Positions 1-12,050 are shown, counted from the stretch's first letter. The stretch: 64,000 nt of DNA from Pseudomonas fluorescens (GCF_902497875.1 NZ_CABVHY010000009.1:1-64000); one strand, 5' to 3'. Notes: generated by a model not told the origin, from the sequence alone. A program made the numbers and translations.

Positions 1-360
1 GCGTAGGAGCTGCCGAAGGCTGCGATCTTTTCGGCGGACAATGCGTTGCCCCGACGGACGCCAGGTCAAAAGATCGCAGCCTGCGGCAGCTCCTACAGGG
101 GATTGGCGAACCGACGGGCAAACGCGGTCGGCGTAGGAGCTGCCGCAGGCTGCGATCTTTTCGGCGGACAATGCGTTGCCCCGACGGACGCCAAGGTCAA
201 AAGATCGCAGCCTGCGGCAGCTCCTACAGGGGATCGGCGAACCGACGGGCAAACGCGGTCGGCGTAGGAGCTGCCGCAGGCTGCGATCTTTTCGGCGGAC
301 AATGCGTTGCCCCGACGGACGCCAAGGTCAAAAGATCGCAGCCTGCGGCAGCTCCTACAG
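1..360. repeat. Tandem array of REP pairs (about 2.8 copies of a 130-bp unit)
   Basis: Units begin at 1, 131 and 262 and are nearly identical. Each holds a REP core GTAGGAGCTGCCGCAGG, a spacer of about 45 bases, the inverted core, and a linker of about 33 bases; the third copy stops after its inverted core. The first copy differs slightly (GAAGG in the core, one base shorter). This is an amplified REP doublet (REPIN-like). The last arm overlaps the stop codon of the neighbouring sigma factor gene. Short open frames across the array are artefacts of the repeat. Confidence 0.93.
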
Positions 361-1596
361 CTCTTCAAGCCGCCGCTCGATAAATCGCCGCTCAGGCAGC
401 TGTCGAGTCAGTTCGAGGGCACGCTGATAAGCCGCCCTCGCCTGCTCGACCCGCCCCAGTTGCCGGCAAAACTCCGCCCGAGCCGAATGCGCCAGGTGGT
501 AGTCGAGCAATTCGCCGCGCGCCAGGATGCCCTCGATCAATTCCAGCCCCGCCAACGGGCCATCGCGCTGGGCCAGGGCCGCTGCGCGATTCAGTTCGAT
601 CACTGGCGAAGGCAACGCCCGCAGCAGCACGTCATACAGGCCGACAATCTGTGCCCAGTCGGTTTCCCCGGCAGTCGACGCTTCGGCATGCACCGCGGCA
701 ATCGCCGCTTGCAGACAGTAGGGACCAAAGCGCCGGGTGCCCAGCGCCCTCTCCACCAGCCGACAACCCTCGCCGATCTGTTCGGCATTCCACAGCGAGC
801 GGTCCTGTTCATCCAGCACAATCAGCTCACCCGCCGCTGAGGTCCGTGCCGGGCGGCGCGACTCGTGCAGCAGCATCAGCGCCAGCAAGCCCATTACCTC
901 AGGTTCCGGCAGCAGCTCCATCAACAAGCGAGCGAGGCGTATGGCCTCTGCGGTCAGCTCTTCGCGGGTCAACTGCGCGCCCATCGACGCCGAATACCCT
1001 TCATTGAACACCAGATAAATCACCCGCAAAACACTGTCCAGACGCTCCGGCAACTCGGCCAGGGACGGCACTTGATAAGGGATCTTCGCGTCGCGAATCT
1101 TCGCCTTGGCGCGCACGATGCGCTGGGCGATGGTGGCCGGTGTCGTGAGAAAAGCCCGGGCGATTTCCTCGGTGGTCAGGTCGCAGATTTCCCGAAGCGT
1201 CAATGGCACCTGGGCATCCGCTGCCAGGGCCGGGTGACAACAGGTGAAGATCAAACGCAGGCGATCGTCTTCCACGTCGTCCTCGCTCCAGTCGGCCTCT
1301 TCAAGCTCTTCCAGCTGGTTGACCAGGGCGGCCCGGGAGGCACTGAAACGCGCCCGCCGACGCAATGCATCAATGGCCTTGAAGCGCCCGGTCGACACCA
1401 GCCAGGTGCGTGGATTATCCGGCACACCGTCACGCTGCCAGCGCTCGACCGCGACGAAAAAGGCTTCGTGCAACGCCTCTTCGGCGAGGTCAAAATCACC
1501 GAGCAGGCGAATCAGGGTCGCCAGGATCCGTCGCGACTCGGTGCGATAGACCGTCTCGACCAGAGTCTTGACCGAGCCGTTCGCTTGGTCCGTCAT
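355..1596 (-). CDS. ECF RNA polymerase sigma factor with long C-terminal extension (ECF42-like)
   Basis: The product is 413 residues. The first ~190 are a sigma-70 region 2 (about 20-90, with FDLAEEALHEAF and a DALRRRARF stretch) and region 4 (about 120-185, with LTLREICDLTTEEIARAF as the helix-turn-helix). The remaining ~220 residues are a helical, TPR-like extension (DUF6596 type) that marks the ECF42 group. Members of that group are usually found beside DGPF/YciI-domain genes, as here, and lack a classical anti-sigma factor. The start overlaps the stop of the upstream SRPBCC gene by one base (TGATG), so the two are translationally coupled. The stop codon TAG lies inside the adjacent REP arm. 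Target genes cannot be read from the sequence. Confidence 0.9.
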   Translation of the reverse strand: MTDQANGSVKTLVETVYRTESRRILATLIRLLGDFDLAEEALHEAFFVAVERWQRDGVPDNPRTWLVSTGRFKAIDALRRRARFSASRAALVNQLEELEEADWSEDDVEDDRLRLIFTCCHPALAADAQVPLTLREICDLTTEEIARAFLTTPATIAQRIVRAKAKIRDAKIPYQVPSLAELPERLDSVLRVIYLVFNEGYSASMGAQLTREELTAEAIRLARLLMELLPEPEVMGLLALMLLHESRRPARTSAAGELIVLDEQDRSLWNAEQIGEGCRLVERALGTRRFGPYCLQAAIAAVHAEASTAGETDWAQIVGLYDVLLRALPSPVIELNRAAALAQRDGPLAGLELIEGILARGELLDYHLAHSARAEFCRQLGRVEQARAAYQRALELTRQLPERRFIERRLEEL

Positions 1597-2087
1597 CAGT
1601 CGGGCATGCCTTCGGTGACCAGTGTCACCAGCCGGTCCAGGCTTTGCCCCCAGCCATCATGAAAGCCCATCGCCTCATGGGCTTGGCGATCCTCTTCCGT
1701 CCAGTGCATGGCGCGCGCGGTGTAGAGGGTCTTGCCATCGATATCGTCGAAGGTCACTTCGGCGGTCATGAAAGGTTTTCCGGATGGAATCCAACCCGGT
1801 TTAAAGGCGTCAGTGAAGACAATCCGCCGCGGCACGACAATCTCCAGAAACACCCCCTGGGTCGGATACTCGCTGCCGTCCGGCGCGCGCATCAAAGTCC
1901 GAAACAGGCCGCCGACCCACAGTTCCATCTCACACTCCGGCGTCGTCATGCCATGGGGGCCCCACCACTGCGCCAGCAACTGCGGCTCAGTCCAGGCGCG
2001 GAATACCTTGCGGCGCGGTGCATCAATCAAACGGCTGATGGAAAGTTCGAATTCTGCGGGCTGCGGTGGAGCCAGTGGAGCGTTCAT
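1596..2087 (-). CDS. SRPBCC/AHSA1-family protein
   Basis: A 163-residue protein of the START-like SRPBCC (Aha1 C-terminal-like) fold. Visible are the FELSISRLIDAPRRKVFRAW opening, WWGPHGMTTPECEMELWVGG, and a C-terminal HDGWGQSLDRLVTLV typical of this family. These proteins bind hydrophobic ligands in a deep cavity; the ligand here is unknown. It lies between the DGPF gene and the sigma factor gene on the same strand and overlaps the latter by one base, so it is probably part of the same operon and response. Confidence 0.88.
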   Translation of the reverse strand: MNAPLAPPQPAEFELSISRLIDAPRRKVFRAWTEPQLLAQWWGPHGMTTPECEMELWVGGLFRTLMRAPDGSEYPTQGVFLEIVVPRRIVFTDAFKPGWIPSGKPFMTAEVTFDDIDGKTLYTARAMHWTEEDRQAHEAMGFHDGWGQSLDRLVTLVTEGMPD

Positions 2088-2113
2088 CGGGGGTCTCCTG
2101 CTGATGATTGTTC

Positions 2114-2458
2114 TCAGGGATTCAGTTCACGTACCGGGCGCACCTCGACACTGCCGACCCGGGCCGCCGGGATATTGCCGGCGACCTGGAGGGCTTCATT
2201 GAGGTCCTTGGCATCGATCAGATAAAACCCGGCCAGTTGCTCCTTGGTTTCAGCGAAGGGACCATCGGTGATCGACAGCTTGCCGTTGCGCATGCGCACC
2301 GTGGTTGCGGTCTGCACCGACTCCAGCGCCTCGGCGGCGAGCATCCGGCCACTGCCCTGCACCGACTCGGCGTAGGCCATACACTCAGCGTCCTTCGGGC
2401 TCTCGGGCAGACTGTGCAGCAGGCGCTCGTCGCTATAGACCAGGCATAGGTATTTCAT
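2114..2458 (-). CDS. DGPF/YciI-domain protein linked to the ECF sigma factor
   Basis: A 114-residue protein with a ferredoxin-like YCII fold and the diagnostic DGPF motif in ITDGPFAETKEQLAGFYLID. The start MKYLCLVYSDE is preceded by GGAGAATTTC at good spacing; a longer upstream frame has no better start. DGPF proteins are the genomic partners of ECF42 sigma factors; whether they sense a signal or act as enzymes is not settled. It lies 26 bases before the SRPBCC gene. Confidence 0.9.
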   Translation of the reverse strand: MKYLCLVYSDERLLHSLPESPKDAECMAYAESVQGSGRMLAAEALESVQTATTVRMRNGKLSITDGPFAETKEQLAGFYLIDAKDLNEALQVAGNIPAARVGSVEVRPVRELNP

Positions 2459-2525
2459 GAAATTCTCCGTCATCAAGCTGATCAACTATGGCTGCTGATT
2501 CACGGTTTGGCGAAAAACCCGACGA

Positions 2526-2960
2526 TCAGGGTTGCAGGTCGAACAGCGTCGTACCGCTCAGCATGTCGAACGGTGCCGACCAGTGCTCATGCACCACCAA
2601 CCATTGGCCGTTGATGCGCTGGTAACCGGCGGTCACCCGCATCCAGCAGGCTTTGCTTTCGCCTTTTTCGTCTGTTCCGCCGCAATGGGCCAGCCAGTGG
2701 GCAAAGGCGATGTCGGCAGCGGGCACGACGTGCAGTTGGTGAAACTCGAAAATGCCCGGGCCGGGGCAGACTTTCATGCACTCTACCCAGTGCGCGCGGT
2801 AGGCCTCTTTGCCCTTGAATTGCAGCGCAATCACGGCGTCGAACGAGGTGATGTCGTCCGCGTAAAAGCTGACGATTTTTTCGATATCCTTGTCGACCAC
2901 GGCTTGCTGCCAGGTTTCGATCAGGGCGCGGATTTCAGTTTCGGTGTTGAGCGTGCTCAT
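2526..2960 (-). CDS. SnoaL/NTF2-like (DUF4440-type) protein
   Basis: 144 residues starting MSTLNTETEIRALI, preceded by GGAGAACC. It is a single cone-shaped NTF2-like domain: the helix ETWQQAVVDKDIEKIVSFYADD, then GKEAYRAHW, and the C-terminal WLVVHEHWSAPFD. Such small proteins act as isomerases, hydrolases or ligand binders, so no reaction is assigned. It is the first gene of the four-gene run leading to the sigma factor. The frame stays open upstream, but no better ribosome site is seen. Confidence 0.85.
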   Translation of the reverse strand: MSTLNTETEIRALIETWQQAVVDKDIEKIVSFYADDITSFDAVIALQFKGKEAYRAHWVECMKVCPGPGIFEFHQLHVVPAADIAFAHWLAHCGGTDEKGESKACWMRVTAGYQRINGQWLVVHEHWSAPFDMLSGTTLFDLQP

Positions 2961-3156
2961 GATGGTTCTCCTTGCGATTGAGTTGCAGAAGGTCATCGAG
3001 TCGCCTGATGGGCGAGGTGTAAATCGTGAAGACACCCATAGTCGTATGGAAAAAACCAAAATCGACATGTTCGACCGGTTGCCACAAAAATATTTTTGCC
3101 TGCCGCAAACTCGATAGAATCGGCCTCTCACCTTTGCCGGAAAACGGACACCGCCA

Positions 3157-3642
3157 GTGAACACTCAACTTGTGCCCTACGAAAGCCTGACCCCGGTTCA
3201 GCGCCGACAAGTCGAAGCCATCGAAATCCACCCGCAGCAAAGGGAATTCTCCGGCGATATCCACGGCGCCTTGCACGCCCTGCAGTCCAACGCCAACCCC
3301 GGCGTTAAAGGCTTTGCCCTGCTGGCGCAGGAGGTTCCGGTAGCCTTCCTGCTGCTCAAACGGCCACCGTGCCTTCCCCATTGGGCCGACAAAGACACCG
3401 CCACCCTGCACGCCCTGCAGGTCGACCACCGCGTTCAAGGCAAAGGTTATGGCAAAGCCTGCCTGCAAGCCTTGCCACACGTCGCTCGCCAGGCCTGGCC
3501 GGAGATCAACGGCTTGATGCTCTCGGTGGACGCCCACAACGAAGCGGCGCTCAACCTGTACCTCAAGCTCGGATGGGTCGATACCGGCGAAGCCTACAAG
3601 GGCCGGATCGGCTATGAGCGCAGGCTGGCCCTGGCGTTCTGA
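3157..3642 (+). CDS. GNAT-family N-acetyltransferase
   Basis: 161 residues from a GTG start. The acetyl-CoA-binding signature is VDHRVQGKGYGKACLQAL (motif A, R/Q-x-x-G-x-G/A), followed by LSVDAHNEAALNLYLKLGWVDTG (motif B), the usual C-terminal half of a GNAT fold. The acceptor substrate cannot be told from sequence. It is divergent from the ECF module, with about 200 bases between them. Confidence 0.87.
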   Translation: MNTQLVPYESLTPVQRRQVEAIEIHPQQREFSGDIHGALHALQSNANPGVKGFALLAQEVPVAFLLLKRPPCLPHWADKDTATLHALQVDHRVQGKGYGKACLQALPHVARQAWPEINGLMLSVDAHNEAALNLYLKLGWVDTGEAYKGRIGYERRLALAF

Positions 3643-3920
3643 ACCTGCAGCACCGATAAATTTCGGACGAACTCCGGGGATCCCGACAACAGTTCTGTCG
3701 CGTTGTGCGCTTGCGTGCCCCATGGCCATACAGAGGCTATCGATGCGCAACGCAGGCCTTTTGTATGAAGCCCATATCGATCAAATCCGGGGCCGTAAAG
3801 CTTTCATATAAGCGCTAGCAATCACCCAGCGTTCATATTATTTCTCTGTGCCTCGACGATCCGCGACGCCAACGGCACAACAGCTTGCTCGCATCTCGTC
3901 TCACGTACAGGACCCTCATC

Positions 3921-4031
3921 ATGAGCAATACTCAAATCGGCCTACTCATATTGTTCGGCATAAGCTCGCTAGGTTTTATCACGCTGTATATCGATTTTCT
4001 GCATGAGCGCCGCGTCAAAAAAGACAAGTAA
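3921..4031 (+). CDS. Small single-pass membrane protein, 36 residues
   Basis: ATG at 3921, TAA at 4029-4031. The product is mostly one hydrophobic helix (IGLLILFGISSLGFITLYI) followed by a basic tail (HERRVKKDK), so a one-pass membrane peptide with a cytoplasmic C-terminus is expected. AGGACC precedes the start at about 7 bases. It converges on kdpE. No known family is recognised; the call rests on start, composition and ribosome site only. Confidence 0.5.
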   Translation: MSNTQIGLLILFGISSLGFITLYIDFLHERRVKKDK

Positions 4032-4106
4032 CCGCACGCGCCCCTAAAAGCTTCACCCTCATGAAACAGAGCACGGCGTGGCGCCGCACAGGCCGCACGC
4101 CGCGCC

Positions 4107-4799
4107 TTAAAGCCCCACGAGGCGATAGCCTACCTGCAGCTCGGTGATGAAGTGCTGCGGCTGCGCTGGCTCAGCCTCCAGCTTTTGCCGCAAGTGGGCC
4201 ATGTGCACTCGCAGATAATGAGCACGCTCGACATAGTCCAGGCCCCAGACCTCCAGCAATAACTGACGATGGGTCATAACCCGGCTCTGCCCTCGAATCA
4301 GCGCACACAGCAAGCGGTACTCGATGGGCGTCAAATGAACCGGCGTGCCTTCGCGCCAGACCTCATGGGTGGCCAGGTCAACGTCGATATCGCCGAACCT
4401 CACCTTGCTGGTCGCTGCGACCGTCCCCGTTTGCGCATGCCGCCGCAGCTGGGCACGAATACGCGCCAACAGCTCGGGCACGCCGAACGGTTTGACCAGG
4501 TAATCATCTGCGCCGGCGTCCAGGGCCGCGACCTTCTCCTCCTCCCGGTCACGGGCCGACAACACCAGAATCGGTACCGCCAACCAGCCCCTGAGCTCGC
4601 TGATCAAGAGTTTGCCATCACCGTCGGGCAAACCCAGATCGACGATCACCAGATCCGGTTGGCGACTGGCCGCATGGATCAAGGCGCGTTTCATGCCATC
4701 GGCCTCGAACACTTGAAAACCTTCGTCCTGCAACGCAATGCCGACGAACCGGCGAATATTGGCCTCGTCCTCGACGATAAGGATCCGTGCACTGGTCAT
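4107..4799 (-). CDS. kdpE: Response regulator KdpE
   Basis: 230 residues: an N-terminal receiver domain (ARILIVEDEANIRRFV, phosphoacceptor Asp in LVIVDLGLPDGDG, conserved Lys in DDYLVKPFG) and a C-terminal OmpR/PhoB winged helix (LTPIEYRLLCALIRGQSRVMTH). It should activate the kdp operon after phosphorylation by KdpD. Its ATG overlaps the kdpD stop by four bases, showing translational coupling. Confidence 0.96.
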   Translation of the reverse strand: MTSARILIVEDEANIRRFVGIALQDEGFQVFEADGMKRALIHAASRQPDLVIVDLGLPDGDGKLLISELRGWLAVPILVLSARDREEEKVAALDAGADDYLVKPFGVPELLARIRAQLRRHAQTGTVAATSKVRFGDIDVDLATHEVWREGTPVHLTPIEYRLLCALIRGQSRVMTHRQLLLEVWGLDYVERAHYLRVHMAHLRQKLEAEPAQPQHFITELQVGYRLVGL

Positions 4800-7489
4800 A
4801 GCGATTCCATAGAAGGCGGATGACCCGCCGGCAAAATGATGGCGAAGGTGATGCCATGGTCGGTGTGAGGTTGAGCCTCGATGCGGCCACCATGGGCTTC
4901 GACGATACGTTTGACCAACGCCAACCCCAGGCCGATGCCCGATACAGCCGACTCCTGCTGACCACGGGTGAAGGGTTCGAACAGGCTGTGAGGGGCGCTG
5001 CCCTGCGGGAAACCCGGTCCGGCGTCGATGACTTCCAGCAGGATATTGTCCTCGACCTGGCGAGCGGCAATCCGTACCAGCGTTCCGGCCGGCGTGTACT
5101 TCGCAGCATTGTCGAGCAGGTTGACCAACACCCGTTCGATCAGCAGTGCATCGACTTCGACCAAGGGCAAATGCGCAGAAATTTCGGTACGTACCACATG
5201 CCTGGCCAGCGGCTCACGCAGTTGGCGCAAGGCACTGCCGACGATCTCTTCCAGCGAATGCCATTGCCGATTGAGGCGTACACCGCGCTCCTGCATCCGG
5301 GCCATGTCCAGCAGGTTTTCGATCAGCCGCTGCATGGAAGTGGCCTGATCGTGAATACCGAACAACAGGTCCGCCAACGGCCCGGGTGGCGCGTGGGGAG
5401 CCGCCGCATCGGCGGCACCGATGATGGTGGTCAAGGGGGTACGCAAATCATGGGAAATCGCCGCGAGCAAGGTGTTGCGCATGCGCTCGCCCTCCATTTG
5501 CACCAAGGTGCTTTGAGCCACTTCGACGAAGTGCACGCGCTCAAGGGCGATGGCCAGCTGACTCATGCACGCCTCCAGCAAACGTTGCTCTTGCGGCTCA
5601 TTCAGCCGTTCTGCCTCGGTCAGCTCGAGCACCAGCACACCGCGAACGCGCATCGGCGCCTTCAATGGAAAATAGCAGCCTTGGGCGGCGGCCAGGGTGT
5701 CGGTGCCCTTGCCGGCCGGTTGATCATGGTCGTAAGCCCACTGGGCAATACTTTCATCGATCGGGAGTGCACCCGCGCCGATCGCCTGAACGGCATTGGC
5801 GGCATCCGGAAGCGCCAGGCCGACCCGCGCTTCGAACACGCCACTGAAGGTGCGCAGCGCGACTTCGCTGATCTGCTCAACCGTCAGCGCCGCTGACAGG
5901 TCGCGGGCCAGTCTGGCCAGCGAGGTGGCCCGACGCTCACCGGCGGCGGCGGTGCGTGCTTCATGACGCAGGCGTGCAGTGAGTTGCCCGGTGATCAAGG
6001 CGATGCCCAGCATCAGGGCAAAGGTGAAAAAGTACTGGGTATCGTTGACCGTAAACGACCAGCGCGGCTGGACGAAGAAGAAGTCAAAACACAGCACGGC
6101 CAGCATCGCCGCCCAGACGCCCGGGCCACGCCCGTAACGCAAGGCAACCAGCACCACCGTGAGCAAAAACAGCATGACCACGTTGGCCAGATCGAACACC
6201 TGCAACAACAGGGCGGCCACCGCTGTGGCGGCAAAGCAGGCCAGGCTGGCCCATACATACGCCAGCGCCTTGCCCGGCCGCCCGGGCGCCTCGGGTTCGA
6301 CCCGGGCCGGGTTGGCCCTGGGCAACACGCCGTGAGCGATGACGATCTGGTCGATTTGTGGATGATGACGGCTGATGCGATCGCTGACCGACTGGTGCCA
6401 GAACTGCCAGACCTTGCGCGGATGGTGACCCAGCACCAGACGGTTGGCGTTGTGTTCACGGGCGCAGGCCACCAGTGCCTCAGCCACATCCATACCCGAC
6501 AATGTGGCCGTGTCGGCACCGAACTCGGCTGCCAGCGCCAGCGTCTTCATGGCCGCCGCGTAGCGGGCCGCCCCCGAACCCCGGCGCTGTGCGGACGCCA
6601 CATGCACGACGATCCAGTCAGCCTCAAGCTTCTGGGCCAGGCGCGCCGCCCCACGAACCAGGCGTTCATCCGATGAGTCGCCTGCCACGCCGACCAGCAA
6701 TCGTTCTCGAGCCGGCCATAGGGTATGGATGGAGCGCTCGCGGCGATATACACGCATCTGCGCGTCGACCCGATCGGCCGTACGTCGCAGTGCCAGCTCG
6801 CGCAAGGCCAACAGGTTGCCCTTGCGAAAGAAATGCCGAGAAGCGCGCTCGGCCTGAGGCGCCAGGTAGACCTTGCCTTCCTTCAACCGGCGCAGAAGAT
6901 CATCCGGCGGCAGGTCAACCACCACGACTTCATGGGCATCATCGAAAATATGATCGGGAACGGTCTCGCGCACCCGGATGCCGATAATCCCGCTGACGAT
7001 ATCGTTGAGGCTTTCCAAGTGTTGAACGTTAAGCGTGGTCCAGACATCGATGCCGGCCCGCAGCAACTCTTCTACATCCTGCCAACGCTTGGGATGACGT
7101 GAACCCGGAACGTTGCTGTGGGCCAGTTCATCCACCAACAGCAGCGCCGGACGTCGCGTCAGGGCGGCATCCAGGTCGAACTCACTGAGGGTGTACTCGC
7201 GGTGCAGGACACTGCAGCGCGGCAACTGCTCCAACCCGGTCAACAGATCGGCCGTTTCCCGGCGACCATGGGTTTCCACCACGCCGGCTACCAGATCGCG
7301 GCCCTGCGCCGCTTCGTGCCTGGCGGCGCTGAGCATGGCGCAGGTCTTCCCGACCCCGGCATTGGAACCGAAATAGATGCGCAGTTTCCCGCGCAAGGCC
7401 GCTTGCTCGTCCTGTTGCAGCTTCTCCAGCAGCGCATCAGGGTCGGGGCGGCCGTCCCGTAAAGCGTTGAACGTGTCAATAACGGACAT
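4796..7489 (-). CDS. kdpD: Sensor histidine kinase KdpD
   Basis: 897 residues, the normal length. Order: N-terminal KdpD domain with Walker A (GSNAGVGKT, 41-49) and Walker B-like LLLVDELAHSN; a universal-stress-like domain (LLVGVAGDSSDERLV); four close transmembrane helices (DUF4118, about 405-500); a GAF-like region; HisKA with the phospho-accepting His in ISHDLRTPLTTIIGAAD; and HATPase_c (DNAAKYTPAG, GIGLGLALVKRI). It senses potassium limitation and phosphorylates KdpE. It is in the same transcription unit as the pump genes, 54 bases after kdpB. Confidence 0.97.
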   Translation of the reverse strand: MSVIDTFNALRDGRPDPDALLEKLQQDEQAALRGKLRIYFGSNAGVGKTCAMLSAARHEAAQGRDLVAGVVETHGRRETADLLTGLEQLPRCSVLHREYTLSEFDLDAALTRRPALLLVDELAHSNVPGSRHPKRWQDVEELLRAGIDVWTTLNVQHLESLNDIVSGIIGIRVRETVPDHIFDDAHEVVVVDLPPDDLLRRLKEGKVYLAPQAERASRHFFRKGNLLALRELALRRTADRVDAQMRVYRRERSIHTLWPARERLLVGVAGDSSDERLVRGAARLAQKLEADWIVVHVASAQRRGSGAARYAAAMKTLALAAEFGADTATLSGMDVAEALVACAREHNANRLVLGHHPRKVWQFWHQSVSDRISRHHPQIDQIVIAHGVLPRANPARVEPEAPGRPGKALAYVWASLACFAATAVAALLLQVFDLANVVMLFLLTVVLVALRYGRGPGVWAAMLAVLCFDFFFVQPRWSFTVNDTQYFFTFALMLGIALITGQLTARLRHEARTAAAGERRATSLARLARDLSAALTVEQISEVALRTFSGVFEARVGLALPDAANAVQAIGAGALPIDESIAQWAYDHDQPAGKGTDTLAAAQGCYFPLKAPMRVRGVLVLELTEAERLNEPQEQRLLEACMSQLAIALERVHFVEVAQSTLVQMEGERMRNTLLAAISHDLRTPLTTIIGAADAAAPHAPPGPLADLLFGIHDQATSMQRLIENLLDMARMQERGVRLNRQWHSLEEIVGSALRQLREPLARHVVRTEISAHLPLVEVDALLIERVLVNLLDNAAKYTPAGTLVRIAARQVEDNILLEVIDAGPGFPQGSAPHSLFEPFTRGQQESAVSGIGLGLALVKRIVEAHGGRIEAQPHTDHGITFAIILPAGHPPSMESL

Positions 7490-7543
7490 ATCAATCCTTG
7501 TGAACTGCGCGGCGCCAAAGGCGGCCCCGCGCAGTCAGTCCTT

Positions 7544-9619
<2,076 letters not shown>

Positions 9620-9630
9620 GGTTGTTTCTC

Positions 9631-10320
9631 TTACTCACTGGCCGCAATGGGTTGCTGATGCACGGAGACTCGTGCATCCAGCGCGAGGTTGAGTTGCAGC
9701 ACATTGACCCGGGGTTCACCGAGCAAGCCAAAGGTGCGCTCAGCGGTATGGGTTTGAACCAGTTTCAACAGATCGCCCTCGGGCAACCGACGCAACCGCG
9801 CCACCCGAGCCACCTGAATCTGTGCATTGGCGACCGAGATGTGCGGGTCCAACCCGGAAGCGGACGCCGTGACGGCATCCACCGGAACCTGCACATCGGC
9901 GCCCAGGCCGTTCTGCAGACGGTACGCCGAGACTCGCGCCGCGACCGCGTCGATCAGCTTCTGGCTGGTCGGCCCCAGGTTGCTGGCACCGCTTGAGCCG
10001 GCGTTGTACGGCTGCGCCGCGGTCTTGCCCGGATCCAGCGGATCAACGCCCATGGTCATGCTTGGACGCCCCTGGAAATACTCGGGCCGGGTGAAGTGTT
10101 GGCCGATCACCTCGGAGCCGATCAGCAGACCGCCTCGTTCAATGAGGCTGCCCTGGGCCTGAAACGGGAACAGCACATTGGCCACCAAGGTGGTGAACAT
10201 CGGATAGGCCAGTCCCGTCAGCAGCATGAAGAACGTCGCCGAGACCAGCACCGGGCGCAGCAACCCCCTGAACAACGGTTTCGTTTGTGTTGGCGATTTC
10301 GATTGAATTTGAGTTGTCAT
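9631..10320 (-). CDS. kdpC: Potassium-transporting ATPase subunit KdpC
   Basis: 229 residues from MTTQIQSK (a longer frame upstream runs back into kdpA). One N-terminal membrane helix ([20 protein letters not shown]) is followed by a periplasmic domain with the family hallmarks [29 protein letters not shown], and [15 protein letters not shown]. KdpC stabilises the KdpFABC complex and raises ATP affinity. Its position before kdpB is unusual; canonical operons are kdpFABC. Confidence 0.96.
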   Translation of the reverse strand: MTTQIQSKSPTQTKPLFRGLLRPVLVSATFFMLLTGLAYPMFTTLVANVLFPFQAQGSLIERGGLLIGSEVIGQHFTRPEYFQGRPSMTMGVDPLDPGKTAAQPYNAGSSGASNLGPTSQKLIDAVAARVSAYRLQNGLGADVQVPVDAVTASASGLDPHISVANAQIQVARVARLRRLPEGDLLKLVQTHTAERTFGLLGEPRVNVLQLNLALDARVSVHQQPIAASE

Positions 10321-10330
10321 CACAGCTCCT

Positions 10331-12037
10331 TCACTTGTACGTCTGGCCGGACAGCAACTGCAGTTGCTCCACCAGCGGGCCGAGCGCAAGCGCCGGCAGG
10401 AAAGTCAGACCGCCGACCACCAGCACCACGAACACCACCAGGAACATGAACAACGGTGTCGCGGTAGGGATAGTGCCGGCACCGGCCGGTATGCTCTTCT
10501 TCATCGCCAACGAACCGGCGACCGCCAGCATCGGCAGCATGGTGAAGAAGCGTCCGAGCAACATGGCCAGGCCGATGGTGGTATTGAAGAACGGCGTGTT
10601 GGCATTCAACCCGGCGAACGCCGAACCGTTGTTGGCGGTGCCCGAGGTGTAGGCGTACAACACCTCGCTGAAGCCATGGGGTCCCATGTTATTGAGACTG
10701 TTCATCGTGTCCGGCCACAGCGCTGCCAGCGCGGTAAAGCCGAGAATGCTGATCGGGTGCGCAAGCACCGAGAGCATCACCAGTTTTATCTCTCGGGCCT
10801 CGATCTTCTTGCCGAGGAACTCAGGGCTGCGACCGATCATCATGCCGACCAGAAATACCGTCAGAAGCGCGTACTGAATCAGGTTGATAAAGCCCACGCC
10901 GTCACCGCCAAACACGCAGTTGAGCATCATCTGCGCCAACGGCACGAAACCACCCATCGGCGTCAACGAGTCGTGCATCGCGTTCACCGAGCCGGTGGTT
11001 GCACCGGTGGTGGTGGTCACGAACAGGCTGGTGTCGGCAATCCCGAACCGCAGCTCCTTGCCTTCCATGTTGCCGCCGCTCTGGGTCGCCGACAGCATTT
11101 GGTCCGCGCCCACTCGGGTCAACAACGGGTTGCCGCTTTGTTCGGCGCTGTAGACGATGCTCAGAAAGCCGACAAACATCACCAGGAAGGTGCCGAAAAA
11201 CACCCAGCCCTGACGCCGACGCATCAGCATGCTGCCGAAGGTGTAGGTCAATGCCGAAGGAATCAGCAACATGCTGAGAATGTGCAGGATGTTGGTGAGC
11301 GGCGTCGGGTTCTCGAACGGGTGCGCGGCATTCATGCTGAAGAAGCCGCCACCGTTGGTGCCGATGTGCTTGATCGATTCGAAGCTCGCTACCGCGCCGA
11401 CGATCAGCTGTTGCTGCGCGCCCTCCAGGGTGGTGACCAGTGCTTGGGAAGACAGCGTCTGCGGCATGCCTTGCCAGACATAGACCAGCGCCATGACAAA
11501 GCACAACGGCAACATCACCCGATACAGCGTGCGCGTGAAGTCCACCCAGTAGTTGCCGATGTCGGCCGAATTGGCCCGGCTCAACCCGCGAATGAAACCC
11601 GCTGCGGCCACCACGCCGGAGGTGGCGCCGACAAACATCAGGAAGGTAATCACCGCCATCTGGCTGAAGTTGGACAGACTGGTTTCGCCTGAATAGGCCT
11701 GCCAGTTAGTGTTGGTAATGAAGGACGCTGCGGTGTTGAACGCCAGGTCCGGTGTTTGCGCAGCCAACCTCAGAGGGTTGAGCGGCATCACACCTTGCAG
11801 ACGCAACAACAGATAACCCAGCAGCATCATCGCCGCGTTCGACAACAACAGCGCCGAACCGTAACGCGCCCAGCCCATGGTCTCGCTGGTATCAATACCC
11901 AACAGGCGATACGTACAACGTTCCGGCAACCCATGGGCAACCCCGGTAAACACCCGGGTCAGCCACTTGCCCATCAGCACGGCGAGCCCGGTCATTACAC
12001 CGAGAACCACCGCAAATTCCAGCAAAGTGCTCAACAT
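10331..12037 (-). CDS. kdpA: Potassium-transporting ATPase potassium-binding subunit KdpA
   Basis: 568 residues with about ten hydrophobic helices and the selectivity-filter loops of the Trk/Ktr/HKT-like superfamily: [54 protein letters not shown], and [15 protein letters not shown]. It forms the K+ entry pore of KdpFABC. The start has GGAGC six bases upstream. The N-terminus ([15 protein letters not shown]) is not the one I associate with the common Pseudomonas KdpA, and the kdpC stop-start spacing suggests tight coupling downstream. Confidence 0.96.
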   Translation of the reverse strand: MLSTLLEFAVVLGVMTGLAVLMGKWLTRVFTGVAHGLPERCTYRLLGIDTSETMGWARYGSALLLSNAAMMLLGYLLLRLQGVMPLNPLRLAAQTPDLAFNTAASFITNTNWQAYSGETSLSNFSQMAVITFLMFVGATSGVVAAAGFIRGLSRANSADIGNYWVDFTRTLYRVMLPLCFVMALVYVWQGMPQTLSSQALVTTLEGAQQQLIVGAVASFESIKHIGTNGGGFFSMNAAHPFENPTPLTNILHILSMLLIPSALTYTFGSMLMRRRQGWVFFGTFLVMFVGFLSIVYSAEQSGNPLLTRVGADQMLSATQSGGNMEGKELRFGIADTSLFVTTTTGATTGSVNAMHDSLTPMGGFVPLAQMMLNCVFGGDGVGFINLIQYALLTVFLVGMMIGRSPEFLGKKIEAREIKLVMLSVLAHPISILGFTALAALWPDTMNSLNNMGPHGFSEVLYAYTSGTANNGSAFAGLNANTPFFNTTIGLAMLLGRFFTMLPMLAVAGSLAMKKSIPAGAGTIPTATPLFMFLVVFVVLVVGGLTFLPALALGPLVEQLQLLSGQTYK

Positions 12038-12050
12038 GTCGATGCTCCGT

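Noticed and set aside
46..840. Several overlapping open frames across the REP array and into the sigma factor gene
   Set aside because: They read through repeats in multiple frames with compositions typical of REP translation, and are antisense to a clear sigma factor gene.
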